A stretch of DNA of 64,000 bases from assembly GCF_032062135.1 (NCBI RefSeq), contig NC_092862.1, forward strand, positions 62,415,401 to 62,479,400. The letters are read 5' to 3'. Below, one piece after another: positions 13,090 to 27,130 of this stretch. Under the pieces are notes generated by a model. That model saw nothing but the letters and a program-made list of their open reading frames with translations. It made no database searches and was not told where the DNA came from. Within the stretch, counting starts at the first letter, position 1, and the number at the start of each line of letters is the position of its first letter. The stretch comes from Pyxicephalus adspersus. Lineage: Eukaryota > Chordata > Amphibia > Anura > Pyxicephalidae. A program made the position numbers and the translations under genes.

Positions 13090-14543
13090 CTTCTGACATG
13101 CAAAATGGAAGCGAAATATTAAGGGAACAGAGTAATTTGGTAGATAAAAACACAAGATGACCAAGAGAGTGCATGCCACTGCCAAAGCAACATTTAGCCA
13201 GGTTTATCATTTCCCCAGTGAACCAATCTCCCTGCAATAAAATAAACCCAAGGCAGCCTTGCCAATCTCCATGCTATTGATATAAACATGTCTAATACAC
13301 ACAACTAAACATGGTTCTAAAATCCAAAGTACAAATCGAATATGCACTTCTCTGACAGGTCCTTACAACTAATACTGATACATGCCATTTAAAGCATTCT
13401 GGATGAGCATTAGTAAGTCAGTGAGTGTCTTAACCTGTGTGAGTTGCTCTTTCCCTTGGCACAAATTAAAACAAAGGATACAACAAAGGAAGCTGCTTCA
13501 TGTAAAAAGTTTTTCTACAACCCTTCATTCTCCAGAAATTCCCTGTTCAAAATTGGTGTCCATCTTGGAATACTGTATCTATGGAATCTGAAAAAGAGAA
13601 ACAAATGACATACCAGATATAAGGGAAGAAAATTTGCATTTGAATACTTTTGCATGTAAATGTAAAAAAAAGGAAACAATGAGATGTGTAAAAATAGATT
13701 TATATTACTGTTGTAACATACGGGAATGCATTGGACTCACTTCAGAGCTTTTGATAGAGCAGATATACGGCAATGTAAACTCTTTTACAGAATATATGAT
13801 TCAGTAGTGTAATGAAGATGAAGGTGAAAGAGAGCAGTAGTAGTTGTTACTATGATGACTTCTTTTTCTTAAAAATGGAGGATTTACAATAAAAATGCAA
13901 ATCTGATATTTACATATAATAACATAGATAGACCCCATGCTCTCACATGGCACCATACATTTATGTCAGCCCTTAGTATGAAATTAGTATGTTCAACCGA
14001 GTAGTAACATCTAACCAGGTATCCAAAAGGAATTTTGGATTTTGATGCACTGCTGATACAGGTTGCAGCCCTTGAATTTGTCCTAATGGTCAATAATGTG
14101 TCACAAAGTCACAAGAACCAGTAAGAACCTTTTGTTCAGATAACAACACTGCTCTGAGCAGCTGTACTTGCATTCTACTATAACCACAATGGTGTCACAG
14201 AGAATTTCCATACTGTAGCTCCCTAAGAACAGTGTGTCGAACCCAGAAGAAAAGCCACTGGCATGGGACACAGCTGTACAAATGAAGATCTGGAAGGTGG
14301 AAGATGAGTGGGAGTTGCCGGTTTCTTTCAAAGTTAGTTCTGAAAGCAGTGCAAAGTGCAAGCTAATACAGCCAACAGGTTACTGACCCTAATTAATTTC
14401 AATACAGTGTGTTTATACATGGGCTGATTGTCTTTTAGTATAGGCAGTCCATCTACGTGCTTTCTGTCAGCTTTAAAAGCATCTCAATATTAGTTTAGAA
14501 AATTATCAGTGTAAAATGTACAGGCCTATAATCACACCACTAT
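13089..14543. other. Upstream intergenic DNA
   Basis: AT-rich, non-repetitive at a glance. Several 60-90 codon open frames on both strands have no recognisable domain. Nothing functional identified. Confidence 0.6.
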
Positions 14544-14728
14544 GGGCCTGATTTATTAAAGCTTTCACAGACTGGAGAAGATAGACTAACATGGGAGATC
14601 CTGGGTGATCCAACAAACTTGGAATAGCTTTCCAAAAATCATTTGTTATTTACAGGTTTTCTGGATTGCCTAGGATCTCCCATGATAGTCTTTCTTCCCT
14701 GGTCTTGGGGAGCTTTATTAAATCAAGC
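14544..14728. repeat. Foldback repeat copy 2 (best preserved)
   Basis: It begins GGGCCTGATTTATTAAAGCT and ends AGCTTTATTAAATCA, so the two ends are inverted copies. Internal blocks (AACATGGGAGATCCTGGGTGATCC against the later GCCTAGGATCTCCCATGA) are also complementary. The structure suggests a MITE-like foldback element of about 185 bp. No target duplication could be settled. Confidence 0.7.
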
Positions 14729-16810
14729 ACAACACATATGATGACTTATTTAATTTGCCCTGCAACAGAAGAAGTAGCTTATTCTTCAATGGGGGAGAAA
14801 AATGCAGATCTCCCGCATTTGCCATTTAGAGCGTAGTGTGAGATCAGGTGACATAGGTAGAAGCTGGAAGACAAGAAAGAAGAAGTGCCGGGATGAAAGT
14901 GGATAAATGAAGGATGTAGCAAGATCCAGAACACCTTTTTTTTTTTACTTAGGCTTTAAATACTTGCAATCATTAAAGTTGACAATCATCATGGATAGTC
15001 AAATCTGTTGCAGTTTGGGCCACCTCCAGCTGATCAGAAGTATCTGATGTCCTGATCTGTGCATGTTTGTGCAGATAATTGCACTTTGCTTCTTATAACT
15101 GCTCAGAATATTTGTTTCACATACAAATGTTATACTAACATATTCAATTTATTCAGTCCAGTTTTTACCTCCCCTCCCCATAGCTAACAATTTTATGTGC
15201 CCACCACAGTCATGCACATGTAGCCAAATTAAATAAATATGGTATTTTTCACATAAAGGAATATTTAAGAGAAAAGTGGCCAGGCAGCAGCCGGTTTTCA
15301 TGCATGACCTGGCCTCTATATGATCTTAATATTGAAAGCTTTTTCTAAGACATGCACATTATTAGGAGAATTTGCTCAATTGTACCTGAAGGATGGAGAG
15401 TTGGCAAAAGAGGGGGTTTCAGTATTGGTTTGTCTCGGGAAATACAAAAGTGACTGACCAGGAAATCCATCCCATCAACTTTTCACCAAACAGGCATGAC
15501 CATAAACTGAAGTCCAGGGTCATAGAAGTACCTAAAACCATACTAATTTTCCAAAATCGTTCCATAAATGACAGGGTTTGAAAAAATTACAGTCTGTAGG
15601 TACCAAACCTCCAGTTTATTTTTTGCAGTTTTTGTTTTAGGAGGTTGTGCTATGAATTTACATGTGTTCTGTTAATTAAATTGCAAATGTAGAGTTTACT
15701 AAACCTAACTGATTGTTTTGGAGACACAGTGGGTGTTACTGGCTACCAAGCCTACTGGAAATGCTTTGAAACAGATAGTTCTGATAACAAGTTTCAAAGG
15801 AAAGATGAGCAAAGCAGAGACACACATGAAGCAAAAATGTGCCTTCATTGTTTGAAAGGAGTGGTGGATTCAGTAGCACAAAAGACTCTGTGGCTTGTGT
15901 TAACAGTAAAAGCCAGCTAATGTGCAGGCATACCTAATGATATGTCTGTGCCAGAGGGTCTTAGCCTTTCTGAGCCACATTCAAGACCCCTGGGTTCTTT
16001 ATGAATTTGTAATGAAGTTTATTTAAATACTATGTATATTTATTTGAAAAAATATATATTTATATGTATCTGCATTTTGCAATTTCGAAAATATAAATAA
16101 TAAATGGCAATCAAATAAATATTACACAACATTATACCCGAGGATCTGGGCTTACAACTAAAAATAAGATAAAAGGAAAAAAAAAATTTGTATCAGAAAC
16201 CTATTGGTTAAATACATTTTGGTTAGTTAAAGCTATTATTGTGAATAAGTAATGGAAGACATTCATTTTTTGATCAGTAGATACAGTAAGAGTAAATTTA
16301 GATAATTATAAAGATATCAGATCAGAAGTAGACATCCAGTTTCAACTGTTACTTTAGGTGGACCTACTGCATATGTAAATACTCTAGGGGAGGGTAAGCT
16401 GATCTGAATTTCAATGCTCATCTTTAACTGGGATCACATGATCTGATGGTTAAGATTTGGAAAAAAGAGGAACAGCATTGGAGGGAAACTGTTGTACTAT
16501 TTTGACCAGTCAACTTAAATATTTCAACCACCGGTTGATTTTTGTCTGTCTCGGCAAAACTGACTTTATTAGTTAGGTAGAAATTTACACTGCACATAAA
16601 ATATGATGCATTATCAAAGGATAGGAATTTGGTATGGGAACAGTTCCCAAAAACTCCCAAACCAGCCGGTACTAAAATAGTGGCAGCAGTAAGTAAATTT
16701 TATTGAAAAAAAAACTTCTTTGTTTTAAAGTATATGTATGGCCCAAACTGTGATTTTAATTTGAGATAAATATATATAGTATAATTGAAACTGCCTGCTA
16801 AATTATTTTG
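14729..16810. other. Upstream intergenic DNA
   Basis: AT-rich, with no recognised gene. The only open frames are 62-78 codons long, without similarity I can name. Confidence 0.6.
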
Positions 16811-16814
16811 GTGT

Positions 16815-17110
16815 CTGTACCCTATTGGGGCGATTTACCATTTTCCTTCTATTTTAATGAAACAACAGGGAATGAGAGGAAATCTCTAAAATGAGGATAA
16901 TTGATCTTTTAAAAGCTGTTACCAGAATGTGCCCAATATAAGATTTCCTTGCTGGTGACAACTGTTAAATGTTGGGTTTTAGACATTCTTGTACGCTTTC
17001 TGTTTGTGTGACAATGGTCACAGTATAATTAAAGAGGTTCGATCTGTCTGATGGAGACACAGACAGCAATACAACTGAAAGGGAATGTAATCTCTCCCAT
17101 TCTAAGCAAA
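16815..17110. repeat. Diverged interspersed repeat, 'gaaatctct...acagacagcaa' type
   Basis: Segments GGGGCGATTTACCATTTTCC, AATGAGAGGAAATCTCTAAA, TGTTGGGTTTTAGACATTCT and GGAGACACAGACAGCAATAC occur in the order I associate with a frog repeat family. A shorter related fragment appears to lie at 25195-25290. Confidence 0.45.
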
Positions 17111-17390
17111 ACTATATATATAATTATTATTTTTATTTTTATATGTATATATTAATATTTTTTTTAATATACTCTACATTGAATACAGCAGGTAGAGCTT
17201 CCTGGCAACCAGCATGCCATAGGTGTGCGTCCTGATATGTATTACAATAGGAAAATTCTGACAATTGTTATATTAAAATATTGAGAATCGATTCTATCGA
17301 AAGTGGGAAATTAAGGTAAATGATCAATAACAAGGGAATATCAGTAAAAACTACTAGTTTGTGATCTGCATTAGGTTTACCAATACTAAT

Positions 17391-17610
17391 AGGCCTGATT
17401 TAATAAAGCTCTCAAAGGCTTTCATCAGTGAGGCTGGGTGATCCACCAAACCTTGAAAGGACTTCTTCGAAGTCATTTGTTATTTGCTATGTTTGTAATG
17501 CAAATGTTTTGAATCCTAGACCAGATCCATTTCAGGTTTGCTGGATCAGTCAGCTTTACTGCTGAAAGTGTATCCTCTCCAGCCTTGGAGAACGTTATTA
17601 AATCAGACCC
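17391..17610. repeat. Foldback repeat copy 3
   Basis: It begins AGGCCTGATTTAATAAAGCT and ends GTTATTAAATCAGACCC, an inverted pair. Blocks 'gggtgatccaccaaaccttg' and 'ggtttgctggatcagtcagc' face each other internally. It is longer than copy 2 by about 35 bp. Confidence 0.7.
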
Positions 17611-20600
17611 AATATCATATCTGAACAATCCACTTAGTTGATAACCAATAAGAAAGCCACCTTCATTACATAGCTGATTATAAATGTACATGAGGCTGTG
17701 AAATCAGTAACATGTATGGCCAGCAGAACACAGTATATTATAATGTATTGCAGTTTTGTTCTATGAAGTCTGTCCATATTACTTGACCCATACACCTCTG
17801 ACTCCTTTGTGTGCTGTAATGATTATGTTTACAGTTTTAGGATTTAACCAAAACTTGAGCTTTGTGTAGAAGGACATTATTTTGAGGACATTGTAACTTT
17901 ACAAAACATTTTCAGCATTCTCACAGCATGACTAAATTAGAAACTGCCAACAGAAGCAAAAGCAGCCGCATCAAAGCAAAAATTCACATCAATGGTATTT
18001 AGGCAACTCCACCCATTGACAATCCATCCAATATTTCTTTTTAACTGTCAAAGAAAATAAAACAACACCTTACTCAGACTTTAATGACCTGAAATATTCC
18101 TGTATAAGACAAACGTAGAACTGACCTAGAAGATACTATTTCCTAGTTCTAGCATTGTGCACATATTTCACAAAGTTGTAACTTGTGTAGCTTGTATTTT
18201 TTTATACTGGAATATAATATCTGCATTCTTTATATTTATGTGATTGTTTCTAGTATGAGTGAGTGAGGTGTCTGGAAATCAAATTGTCTTCCCTAATGTC
18301 ATCTATACCTTAGTAGGGTCAGAATACCCCTCCACACATTCTCCACAAATATGCTTATATGTAAAGATCAACAACTAACAATTGGCAGGTATTTTATTAC
18401 ACACCTGTACAGAAATTGAAATACTTGACATTTGCTGTGCAACAGGTTGCTCTGACTAAGCTGTCATCCTATTTCTAGCATTTTGTATTTTGATATATCA
18501 GATAACTAAGATATTTTTCCCAAAACATTTACATAGTTATCCATCCATTGTTGTTAGTTAAACCTCTTTGACATTAGGCAGTTTATGAAAGTTTTAGAAA
18601 GCGGGCCTTCAATAGAAAGTCCCAACTGTTGTCATACTATTGCATCAATTTCCAAGAACACATAAAAGTCAGTATTTCTCCATTTGCAATCCATTTAGGA
18701 AAAGAATCACCCAAACACTGTAAGGGTTCCTTACTTCCCTCCTCCCTTGAGCATCATTCCCATAAATGTCCAAGTTGTAGAGATGGCTCAATGGGATCTT
18801 TTTGAAAATAGCCTATTTAGGGGCAAAACCAACCTTTAGCTTTAAGTAATTAGTGATCCTCCTTTAGTAAATCAGCACCATTCAACATAACTTTCATTCC
18901 TTTATTTTCTTTATTAATTTCACATGCATTTACGACTGCTAGCATAACCATAGCCACATCTGAGAAGTCATCATTAGTACATTTTGTATGTAGTAAAATC
19001 AAAGCTGTCGTGAATTATGTATGCAAATTATTGTGAATATCAAGTTCTCTATGACCAATTATTTGCATGGCCTCTGAGAAAACAAAGACATTTTGCTCCC
19101 TCGTAATTCTCCTGTTCACTTGCACAGAGCATGGACAGTATCTAAACTAGTAGTTACCACCATTATACATATCTGAATCATTCAGATTCTGTTTTTGTGA
19201 TAAATTACCATTGGGACAGATGTAGTTCTAGCAGCAATCACACATAAGTTATTTCAACTTATCCCAAAAACAGACCACCTGACTCTGATGGGGTCTCCAA
19301 AAACCCCAGAGTTTCATTGTAAGAGCTTCAAAGTTACTGATGCTGACAGTGGGAAGGTCTTAAGGAAGCACAGTTAAACAAGAAAACTTGATCCCACACG
19401 CTGTTTACACAGCACACGTATATTACAATTCTTGTGACCAGAAAATATGCTTCAATTACTGGTCCACAAGCAAGAAACCTCTGCAAATTATTCCTTAAAA
19501 ACTGAAACGTCTCTTTAAATTTGCTTTAATGCACATAGAATTTATAGCTGTTACTTTGTCTGAGCACTTACCGTACATCCTACTGCATACCTGTCCAGTG
19601 TTGTGCATTGTTAACCTCTTATCCCCCATCAACCTTCATCCATGTACTTGGCGCTTGCACTGCTTAGCCCTGCATCCCTCTGCACCTCTTCACCCAATCT
19701 TGCACCAATGCTGACACAGTGGGGTTGTTTTTTGCCCATCACATGGCCTGGATGGACAGGTAGATCAGGATCAACCTGTTGCTGACCCTCATAGTAGACG
19801 TAGGGCAGTCCGACTATACCTCAAAATCCAGCCCAGGTGTTCTGAACCAGCTTTCTATATGCTAATTCAGTTTTATATTTCCAATTTTAGATCTTATCTG
19901 GTGTTTCCCTGCCAAATGCCTCCAGGATCCTTTAACCACATGGCCAGTTTCAGTTTGCACACCTGATTTTAGTGGCTTTGAGCTTCTGAGTCTGCTAGAT
20001 ATCGGCCTAAAAATGTAAATGGATGCTGCAGGATTTGGTGATTCTAAAATTGTTTGTTCCTATATGTTCAAGGGATACTTTGCAATTGCTGAATATTTAG
20101 AAGCATAATCTTTGCAGAAGAAATCTACTGCAGGCAAATTCATCAGTTCTTTAAAGGGCTACAACACAGATGGATGTGTTTTTAGCCAGATATTGGTAAA
20201 AGAAGCGTGATGGGGGCATAGTACTGACTTTCCACACATAAACCAGCGACTGCAAGCAATGCAACCAAGCCAAACATCTTATGTGACAAGTGACATGTGT
20301 AGAGGTGTGATAACAGGTACTTCTAACTGTTGTAAGAGTTTCTTATCATACCCATAGTTCTGAAATAATTTTGCAAAAACTTTGCTCTCATTCAGTGAGT
20401 TTCCAGCTTTCCTATTGGGGGGAATAACAGAAAATAACAAATGCTTTCTTTGTATGTGTACAGAGCCCCAAGGAGATAAAGGTTATGAAGAAAAAACTAT
20501 GCAATTCCCTGTAAAAATAAATAGCCTTGTTATGAAGGGCAGACGTTCTACCTACTTTGTTCACAGCCTGACTCACTGGTATAATAAACACTATATGTGC

Positions 20601-23225
20601 CCGGGTCATCCAACCCTACATGTTCATGACTATTCAGGAGGTAGGGGAGCACACTTAGGGCTGGTACACTAAGGCAGGTTTGTTACTTCTGATCTATTTG
20701 TCATTGGATCTGTAGTTAATCTAAAGCAAAATCTGCTTTCAACTAATCATAATCTAACAATTGTTCTCTCTTTGATCAGTTATGAAGCAATCTGACTTGT
20801 TGGTAAATCTTTATCAATATATTCAATTTTTGTTGTAATGTGCACTCATTATATAGTTGTTTTTAATGTTGTTTTGCTAGTAAACCGGCAATATGTGCCT
20901 TAGTTAAAATTCATAATGCCTCCTTTTTATGTTGTATAGTAAACATTATTAAACTCTCTTTAGTTGTTATTTTCTGCATTTACAAAAATTTGGTAGAAAA
21001 AAAGATCAGAGGGGTATAATATTGTACAAATGAGTGTTGTGTTTTGAGGCTTTTTGAACAATAAATTATTGAAAAAAATCAGTCACTGAAAGTGGCAGTG
21101 GATCTTCCCCTGTGTACCAGGCCTTTGGCACATCTGTACCAGCTTATCTGTGGATAAATAGTATTAATGGGAACACAGATTTTTCAATGTGATCAACTGG
21201 CACATTCATGTGCTGTGTGTAAAAAATATATCCCTGGTCAAAAAATTATCCTGCAATCAACTTTTAAGTTAAAATGCCTGATTATGACATGTAAAACCCC
21301 GCAGGCAAGTCCTCAATGCCTGATATAGCTTTGTTTAGAGAAATCTGTATTGTACCTAATTGTGTGCCTCCCTAATCACAGCATTACTATATGACATTAC
21401 TTAAGTCATTGTAAGAATAATAATCTATGGAGGTAAAACATATTTCTCAGATAAGTTGTTTGATGAAATGTATACATATGACCCATGCACTATATATATG
21501 CAAAATAGCCTGAAAAACAATGAATTGTTCATTTAATTTGATGAATGCAGTGCATCTATTTTACATTTTAATTTTCATTCATATACAGAATTTTAAAAGC
21601 AGGGCTCTACTTTGCAAATATTTGGATGACTGAAGTGAACACACCTTTTTCAATAAGGTATGTAAATGTGCTTTAAAAGTTTTGTAAATCAACTCCACTT
21701 TCTCAGTGGCACCGGCATTGTTCTAAAGCAGACCTTACATACACTGGAAATTATTCCCAGAAACGTACTTTCTGTGTATGCTATAATGAATACCAATCAA
21801 GAGGTTAAAGTATATCTGTAGCCAAAGATTTCTTCAAAGTTTTGGATAGAGTGGGAAGGGTTAGAACACCTTTTAGGTTTTTATTATTGAATGTTAATGA
21901 TGGGTAAATCTGTCTGGGTTCAGTTTGCCATGGAATATCTTGTTTGAAATTTGGTGAACCTGATAGTCTTGTTAAACTCTGACCCGGGCGCCTTTATCTC
22001 TCACACTTTCAGCACTCCCAAATTTCTCCTTAATCTCATTTCTTTAGCAATTTAATCACCTAAAAGCTACCTGCCCAAAAAGCACCACAATATCCCATAG
22101 GCCAAAAATGGGGCATCAGGGCAGTAACTGGCTGTTGTCTGCACCTGAACAGGTACCACCTATGTAGGAACAGGCATCCAACCATCACTGTCTGTGGGGC
22201 AAATACATAAAAACTGATGCTTTAACCATTCCCTTCTCAAAACTTGAAAACCTGAATACAAGCTTTAGAACTGCACATTAGGGATACTGCCCTCTGTGAC
22301 TCACATAACAAAATCCACCAACAGACAAGATTATTCTTGTCCAATCTGATCTTGTGAAATTGCCAACCGTTGGCTCCCAGGGAAATAGACAATTAATCTG
22401 ATTATTCCAAACAGTTGTGGCTGTTCATCCCGTGAGAAGGCTATTTCCGGTGGTTCTATACAGTACATAAAGATATTTAATTATTTATAATTCTAACCAT
22501 AAATATGATCCATATAAGCCATAATTATTATGTAATAAAAACGTAAAAAAAAAAAACTTTTTTACATAACTGATGCATAAAAGTTTTCTGTGGGTATGCT
22601 TATACCTGCAAGCTTTTAATGCATTCATTTGTTTTAAATGTATAAACTTGGCAAGCTTGTTTAAAGTTTAAATCCATGGAGTAAAGATGAACCATCTCCC
22701 TGCCAAAAGATTTTTATGTAAATGTCTAGCAATCTTTGTTGGTAAGTTCTTCCAATTTTTAGAGCTAGTAGGCAAATTACTAAAATAAAATCAATGGGGA
22801 GTGAGGCATTGTCCTGGTGGCACATCACTGCTAAAAAGATCTGGAAGAAATTCTTTTTGGAGGAGAGAGGTTCTTTTCCTGCTGGTTCAAGGGCAACATT
22901 GTAAATACATGAAGCCCTCAAATAATATCATGTGGTGATATGGAACAGTACAGTTTTAACAGTCTTAGCAGCAGCTTACACTGGCAGCACATATTTGGCT
23001 GTTGGACTGCATTTCTAGTATAATTAGCTTGGCTTACATACAGAAGTATTATTTATTTCAACTTAAAAAACAGCCTTTTATGTACTTTGGGCTATAATGC
23101 CCGTCTTTATTTTATCAAGCTGTGATAGGCCTAAGTTGAAGCAGCAGCCACAAGAGATCTAAAAGCTATAGTAAAGTTTCCATTCAAAAAACACAGCTAG
23201 GACTCTTCACTTATGAATGAAAATT
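17611..23225. other. Upstream intergenic DNA
   Basis: AT-rich sequence with scattered short frames. A repeat-like segment near 21895-21985 (gttcagtttgcc ... tttggtgaacctg) may be another interspersed copy. No gene is supported. Confidence 0.55.
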
Positions 23226-23232
23226 GATATGC

Positions 23233-23345
23233 CGCTGGATGTGATCTGTGAATGAAATCTCTGGATGTGATCTGTGAATGAAATCTCTGGATGTGATCTG
23301 TGAATGAAATTTCTGGATGTGACCTGGCTGGATTCTCTGGATGAG
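23233..23345. repeat. 26-bp minisatellite, about 4 units
   Basis: Units begin at about 23233, 23259, 23285 and 23311, with core TCTGGATGTGATCTGTGAAT and spacing of exactly 26 bp. The first three are nearly identical. The fourth decays into a diverged tail (gacctggctggattctctgg). An open frame across it on the - strand gives a repeated SHPEISFTD-like peptide, which I take as incidental. Confidence 0.9.
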
Positions 23346-26300
23346 AACCTCTGACTTTACATAGTAGAGAAATTGTCTGCAATTTAATTTCCGCTTTGGA
23401 ATTGAAGCACACTATGCCAAGTGACCTGCTGCAAACAAAGGGAAGCAACATGATTTGCATGGTCACAAACATGCTGAGCACCCAGAAAAAGAAAGCATGA
23501 GAGAATAAAACAAAATATACCCCCACAAAAATGGAAACTTAAGCTAGCTAAAAAACAGTGAAACGTAAAAAAAAAAAAAAAAACAATGAAAAAAAGACTT
23601 TAAGTCTTCAACGTTACATACAGTTGGGGATGCAGACAAAAGGCCCCCATTACTGGTCACTGTAACATGCTTTTAAGGGAGGTGAGGACAAATTGTGTAA
23701 TGGCTCGTGACCCCTATCTTCTTCAGAGCCTCAATTTACAGAATGACAGGGGTGCAAGGAGATGAGATGCTGTGTCTTTGGGACCCCAGTTTATGCCCCT
23801 GTCCCCATTTCATCTAAAACCATCCCAGGTCCCTGCTAAAACCTCAGCTGAAAAGTCAGACAGAATATTATATATTTTTTCAAGTTTTGCCTGAATTTGC
23901 ACATAAGTTGGCCTTTGAGGCAAACTACAAACATCTATTTCACTCTTAACTCAAGTTCTGGTTCACTCAAACCTCATCCCTAATTATGTTCATCAAATTC
24001 AATGGTCCATGCAGCTCTGCAGACAGCAAAACCATGTACTGCACCACTGCTGCAGACTGCACAAACTTTAAGCTGTGTGCAAATACTCGATTTTTGTAGC
24101 CTAAGACGAACATTTGTGATTGTCTCTGACATTAATAAATGATCTAGATTGTTTCAGAGACAATTATTGCATAGAGCCTGGTCCAAGGGTTAGGACATGC
24201 CCATCCTATGATAATGATGGAGAAGCATTAAAGTTATAGGATTATTCCTTTGCTGTAATATCCTGATTTCCCTGACTAGTGCTACTGTGGGTCTGCATGC
24301 TGCTCTGCAGGGGATTACTGGGGCCTGATATAAAACATACAATATATAACCTAAACAAGTTATTGGATTGTATGTTTTTATCTGTTTGGAGAATGGCTTT
24401 AATAAAAAGGAATATGCAGTTATCAAACTTTTTAGAGTGCACAATATAAAACAGGAGCTGAATATTGAACACAGAAAAACATATGGGAATTGCAAAACTC
24501 TTCCTGAAATATACAGAAATGTTTCCATCTTTTTTATTTATTTAGGCCAGCAAATATTTTTCTGATCTGGTGAAGCAAATGACTATTTATCATGAAGACC
24601 AAGGCCACATTTTTACAACAGTAACATTTCATGTTCAGTAAGTTACCTTTAAAGAAGACATGCCAATATTAGAAAAAAACCCAGGTTAATTTTTATTTTA
24701 TATTTTTAGTGTATGTCCAACCAAGTGAGCAGAAAGAGAACAATATTTTCATCACAGAATATTGTCCCTTGTAGAAGTGTTCACATGGAGAATTTTTTAC
24801 TCACCTATTGCTCTGATAGTACATCAAAATATTGAAATTCCGCTGATTTTGTATCTAAGCTACTATAGTGATGTTGAATGGAGACTCTTCTATAAGGGAC
24901 AGAGACAGCAATAAAAACACGACTGGGGGTCTATTTATCCTTGCTATATCCAAAACTGAAAAAAGGACTAGTCTGCCCCTCATTTTTTTACTGAAGTACA
25001 TTCTTCATTCTATCTTAGTAATTTTATCACCAAGTAACTTAGTTCAGGGTGGGGAGTGAATCTCTCTAGTGCAGCATAGCAAGGTAAACTTGACAGTGGG
25101 TCTAAAAACTTTCTACTTTACAAAAGACTAAAATAGAGTTGAAGATCAGTTCAGCAGCAGCCTGCACCCCATACCCCCTTCACCTTTGCAGAAATCAATT
25201 ATTTCTTTGTAATTGCGTTGACAATGGTAACCAGGACATAAAGGAGGATGAATCTCTCTGAGTACCCAGACAGTAAAAAAATTGTTTTAAGAAAGTGAAC
25301 AGTCATTATTCCTAGTAGCTTGACCCTTTCATGGTATACAGATGAGTTATACACTTTAATGAAGCTGAGGATACTTTAGGGTTAATATAATATCTAACAT
25401 GGGTTGTTAACTTACTACAGTAAATGTTCACTTTACATGGTGTATGTACACCTGGCTTAGTAAATAATATAAAGCTGTGTTCAGACTATGCAAGCAAAAA
25501 ACTTATATTATTAAAAACTGAATTTTTCTTGCACTTCATTGTTTTAATAAAGAGAACACAAAATCACTGCTTTCACTGGGCTAGCTAAACATGCATTTTA
25601 CAAAATGAAATTTCTCTATTTCTTTAGTAAACCTACCCCATAGCCTCAGGACTACAGGACAGTAAGGAGGTAAAACATTTTCCCAACTTTATTCATTTAA
25701 TGAACATATTGTGCATATGGAGTTTCCTTGTGATAAATAAATGACCAGTAATCAATGATTAACAGGGGTGTATGTGTGTAATTATACCCCTACACCAAAT
25801 AATCCAGAAATATGTCTCTTTCACTTTATTAATTTTCTACAAAAGTTGCCTATACCAAAGTAATGCATGGCTTTTATTTAGTCATTTTCCTCCCCCTTCA
25901 TCTCAATACTATACCATTCATTGAATACCCCCGTTTTTAATTTACAAACAAAAGCCATATATCACCCCAAACCATGAACATTTTAATAAGTATCAAAAGA
26001 ACTCTGAGCACATGCTAGCTATTTACATGCTTTCCATGCACAATCACACGCCAGCACCTCAGCAATAAACATGTCAAATCCATATGATATCTGGAGAAGT
26101 TTTGCACCAAACTATCTTAATGTACTTTTTCCCATCATGTTTCGTTGCCGTTGTGTTTATTTATAACACAACCAAAAATTATAGTGGTCGAATTGAAAAA
26201 AAACAAAGAAACTCTGTGCAAAGTCTACAAAGTAGCTGGAGTTATAGATGTGGCATTAGCCTGTGGCTACTGCTGTGAATGTATGTTCCTCTGTCTACTA

Positions 26301-26984
26301 ACCACTCCCCAGGATATTGCAAGTTTAGTAAAATACTAGTAATATTAGCACGTGGTTTTCTCATTCAGTACAAGGAAAACTGCTAAGATGGAAACTGGAT
26401 AAATTCGTTATTTTAGATCTGGATGTTTAAACACAATATTAGGTTTCCCATAAATCTTGCAGTTTAAGGACGCAGATCAATGCCTCAGTTTGTGCTGCAA
26501 GGTTTTTCTGTTGTTTAAATGTTCACATCGCAAATCTAGTCACTGCTGTAAAGTTCAGATTTTAGGAAATTCAGAAAGTTACTTGTTTTTTTTCCTTTTT
26601 AATTATTACTATTTTTGTTAACTAAACGTGCTAAAAATATTCTTATTTCGTGGATCACAACCCAATTCTACATTTTTTGGAGAGTTTTTGTAATAGGAGT
26701 TACAAACTTAAACAGCTGAAGAGGTACAAGTACAAGTATTCTATTGGTAATATTTGCAGTCCATTTACCTGTGCAGCTATTTGTGCGCTGCAAATAACTG
26801 CAGCTATTTTACTAATATATAATGCTTTATTTTTTAAATATAATATATTTATTTTGTATTGTTATTTATTCTAGTATAATTGTATTGTGTTTGTATTGCT
26901 AGCAGCTGCCATAAATTCGGTTCTGAAAACAAAAAAGGGTAATCCAGAACATTAGAAAACCTGTTTTTTATGTAGATAAGTTAT
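23346..26984. other. Upstream intergenic DNA
   Basis: AT-rich with a poly(A) run at 23565-23582 and a possible repeat fragment at 25195-25290. Two overlapping - strand frames near 24190-24530 lack recognisable similarity. No gene is supported. Confidence 0.55.
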
Positions 26985-27130
26985 TTCCCCCCAAGGCAGA
27001 TTAAGTCATTTCAGGATTTGATAAGTGCAGATTAATGTCTTTGATGATTGCATTGCTTTGTAAACAGTGTGCAGATATAGCGATTTGCTTCTAAACACCT
27101 GTTGAAGTATAGACTATCAAATTTAGAGAG
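26985..27130. promoter_or_regulatory. Candidate distal enhancer, 2.2 kb upstream of the first TFAP2A exon
   Basis: It contains GCAGATTAAGTC, GCAGATTAATGTC, CTTTGATG (27039-27046, TCF/LEF-type), ATTGCATTG and CTTTGTAAAC within 80 bp, and the stretch is non-repetitive. This motif density in a repeat-rich flank suggests conserved regulatory DNA. Not tested. Confidence 0.35.

Noticed and set aside
23233..23345. CRISPR-like regular repeats
   Set aside because: Units are contiguous with no unique spacers and the DNA is vertebrate.
23197..23526. A 109-codon - strand frame with a repeated peptide
   Set aside because: The repetition is the translated 26-bp minisatellite.
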